A stretch of DNA of 5,991 bases from an uncultured Gemmatimonadales bacterium. Lineage in GTDB: Bacteria; Gemmatimonadota; Gemmatimonadetes; Longimicrobiales; Gaopeijiaceae. Both the position numbers and the translations under genes were made by a program. The stretch is from positions 1 to 5,991 of the forward strand of contig CALJKZ010000730.1 in assembly GCA_937983085.1 (NCBI GenBank), in the 5' to 3' direction. Each line of letters starts with the position of its first letter. Position 1 is the stretch's first letter. Below are positions 5,224 to 5,991 of this stretch, one piece after another. Below the pieces are notes generated by a model. It did not search any database. It saw only the letters and a program-made list of their open reading frames with translations, and was not told where the DNA came from.

Positions 5224-5991
5224 ATGAGACAAGATCACGCCGACACGCCCCTTCGGCTTGCGCTGGCCCAGTTCAAGCCCTCCAAGGGCGACGTGGCCGG
5301 CAACCTCGAGCGCGTGGCCGACGTGGTGGCAGAGGAGTCGGGTGCGACCGACCTCGTGATCTTCCCGGAGGCCAGTCTTTCCGGATACTTCCTTGAGGGT
5401 GGTGTGGCCGAGGCCGCGCGCTCGGCCGAGGACGTGGCCTCGGCCCTCGGACCCGCGGGCCCCGAGGCTCCGGACGTGGTGCTGGGGTTCTACGAACGGT
5501 GGCGCCGGCGCCTCTACAACAGCGCGGCCTACTTCGAGGCGACGGCCGACGGGGACGTGGCCCGGCACATCCCCCGCAAGAGGTTACTGCCCACCTACGG
5601 GGTCTTCGACGAAGCGCGGTTCGTGGAGCCCGGCACCGACCTCCGGGCATTCGACACGCGCTTCGGGCGGATGGGGCTCCTCATCTGCGAAGAGGCGTGG
5701 CACTCCATGCCGGCGACCAGCCTCGCCGTCGCGGGCGCCGAACTGGTCCTGGTGGTGAGCGCGTCTCCGGCCCGGGACTTCAGCCCGAGGGGGGAAGGCC
5801 GCCCGGAGAACCTCGCCCGGTGGGATCGACTGGCTCCTGCCATGGCCGAGGAGCACGGGATCTTCGTGGCTGTGTCGCAGCTGGTGGGGTCGGAAGGAGG
5901 CAAGCTCTTTCCCGGCGGCTCCGTGGCGGTGGGGCCGGACGGACGGATCCCCGCACGGGGGGCCCTCTTCGCCGAGGCCCTCACCCGGGTG
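5224..5991 (+). CDS. carbon-nitrogen hydrolase (nitrilase superfamily), NAD+ synthetase glutaminase-like; 3' end beyond window
   Basis: The open frame runs from ATG 5224 to the window edge without a stop, giving 256 codons of a partial gene. It starts LRLALAQFKPSKGDVAGNLERV, the usual first strand of nitrilase-fold amidases. The catalytic Glu-Lys-Cys triad is complete: E49 in LVIFPEASLSGY, K119 in RKRLLPTYGVFDEARF and C155 in LLICEEAWH. The LP.YGVFDE and GGSVAVGPDG (about residues 227-236) motifs are those of the glutaminase domain of glutamine-dependent NAD+ synthetase, which supplies ammonia for amidating deamido-NAD. The fragment stops where a NadE fusion would continue into its ATP-pyrophosphatase domain. 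It may therefore be the front half of NadE, or a stand-alone hydrolase of about 280 residues, possibly beside a separate nadE. No clear ribosome binding site precedes the ATG. The ATG is nevertheless the only good start before the conserved strand, and no upstream in-frame ATG or GTG was found nearby. Cytoplasmic, no signal peptide. Confidence 0.88.
   Translation, partial: MRQDHADTPLRLALAQFKPSKGDVAGNLERVADVVAEESGATDLVIFPEASLSGYFLEGGVAEAARSAEDVASALGPAGPEAPDVVLGFYERWRRRLYNSAAYFEATADGDVARHIPRKRLLPTYGVFDEARFVEPGTDLRAFDTRFGRMGLLICEEAWHSMPATSLAVAGAELVLVVSASPARDFSPRGEGRPENLARWDRLAPAMAEEHGIFVAVSQLVGSEGGKLFPGGSVAVGPDGRIPARGALFAEALTRV

Noticed and set aside
1..5991. CRISPR arrays, tRNA or rRNA genes, insertion sequences, toxin-antitoxin pairs
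   Set aside because: No spaced direct repeats, no structural RNA motifs, no terminal inverted repeats with a transposase and no small paired genes were found on either strand by eye.

Overview
The window is a GC-rich, densely packed bacterial chromosomal segment made of housekeeping genes. It suggests a high-GC Gram-negative-type bacterium. A guess at Gemmatimonadota or a relative rests on the wording of the IspF C-terminus (KGKTNEG.GWIGRGEGI), the S41 protease (GGGVFPDLVIRDDTLT) and the overall gene mix. This is recollection of family sequences, not a search, so the phylum is tentative.

Layout. Positions ~23-3334 hold four plus-strand genes packed like one transcription unit: fabF (fatty acid elongation), ispF (MEP isoprenoid pathway, broken as sequenced), a DedA-family membrane protein, and xerD (chromosome dimer resolution). 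Neighbours overlap or lie within about 35 nt of each other. An 86-nt convergent gap (3335-3420) carries a GC-rich stem-loop. A secreted S41/C-terminal-processing protease follows on the minus strand (5016 down to 3421). A 207-nt divergent gap (5017-5223) separates it from a plus-strand carbon-nitrogen hydrolase that runs off the right edge (5224-5991). That last gene resembles the glutaminase domain or partner of NAD+ synthetase.

How the genes work together. fabF and ispF feed membrane precursors (acyl chains, isoprenoids including undecaprenyl carriers). DedA proteins act in lipid or lipid-carrier translocation, and the S41 protease acts on envelope proteins, so there is a loose cell-envelope theme. 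XerD and the hydrolase do not fit it. No mobile element, CRISPR array, RNA gene or defence system is visible.

The most notable feature is ispF. Both halves are well conserved and lie in the same frame. About 48 nt between them, where the GDIG..FP..DP loop belongs, are scrambled and contain a stop, while the total length is exactly that of an intact gene. This looks like a cluster of compensating indels, either consensus errors or a real lesion in a normally essential gene. I do not see a convincing undescribed system here. The remaining findings are start-codon and regulatory details.
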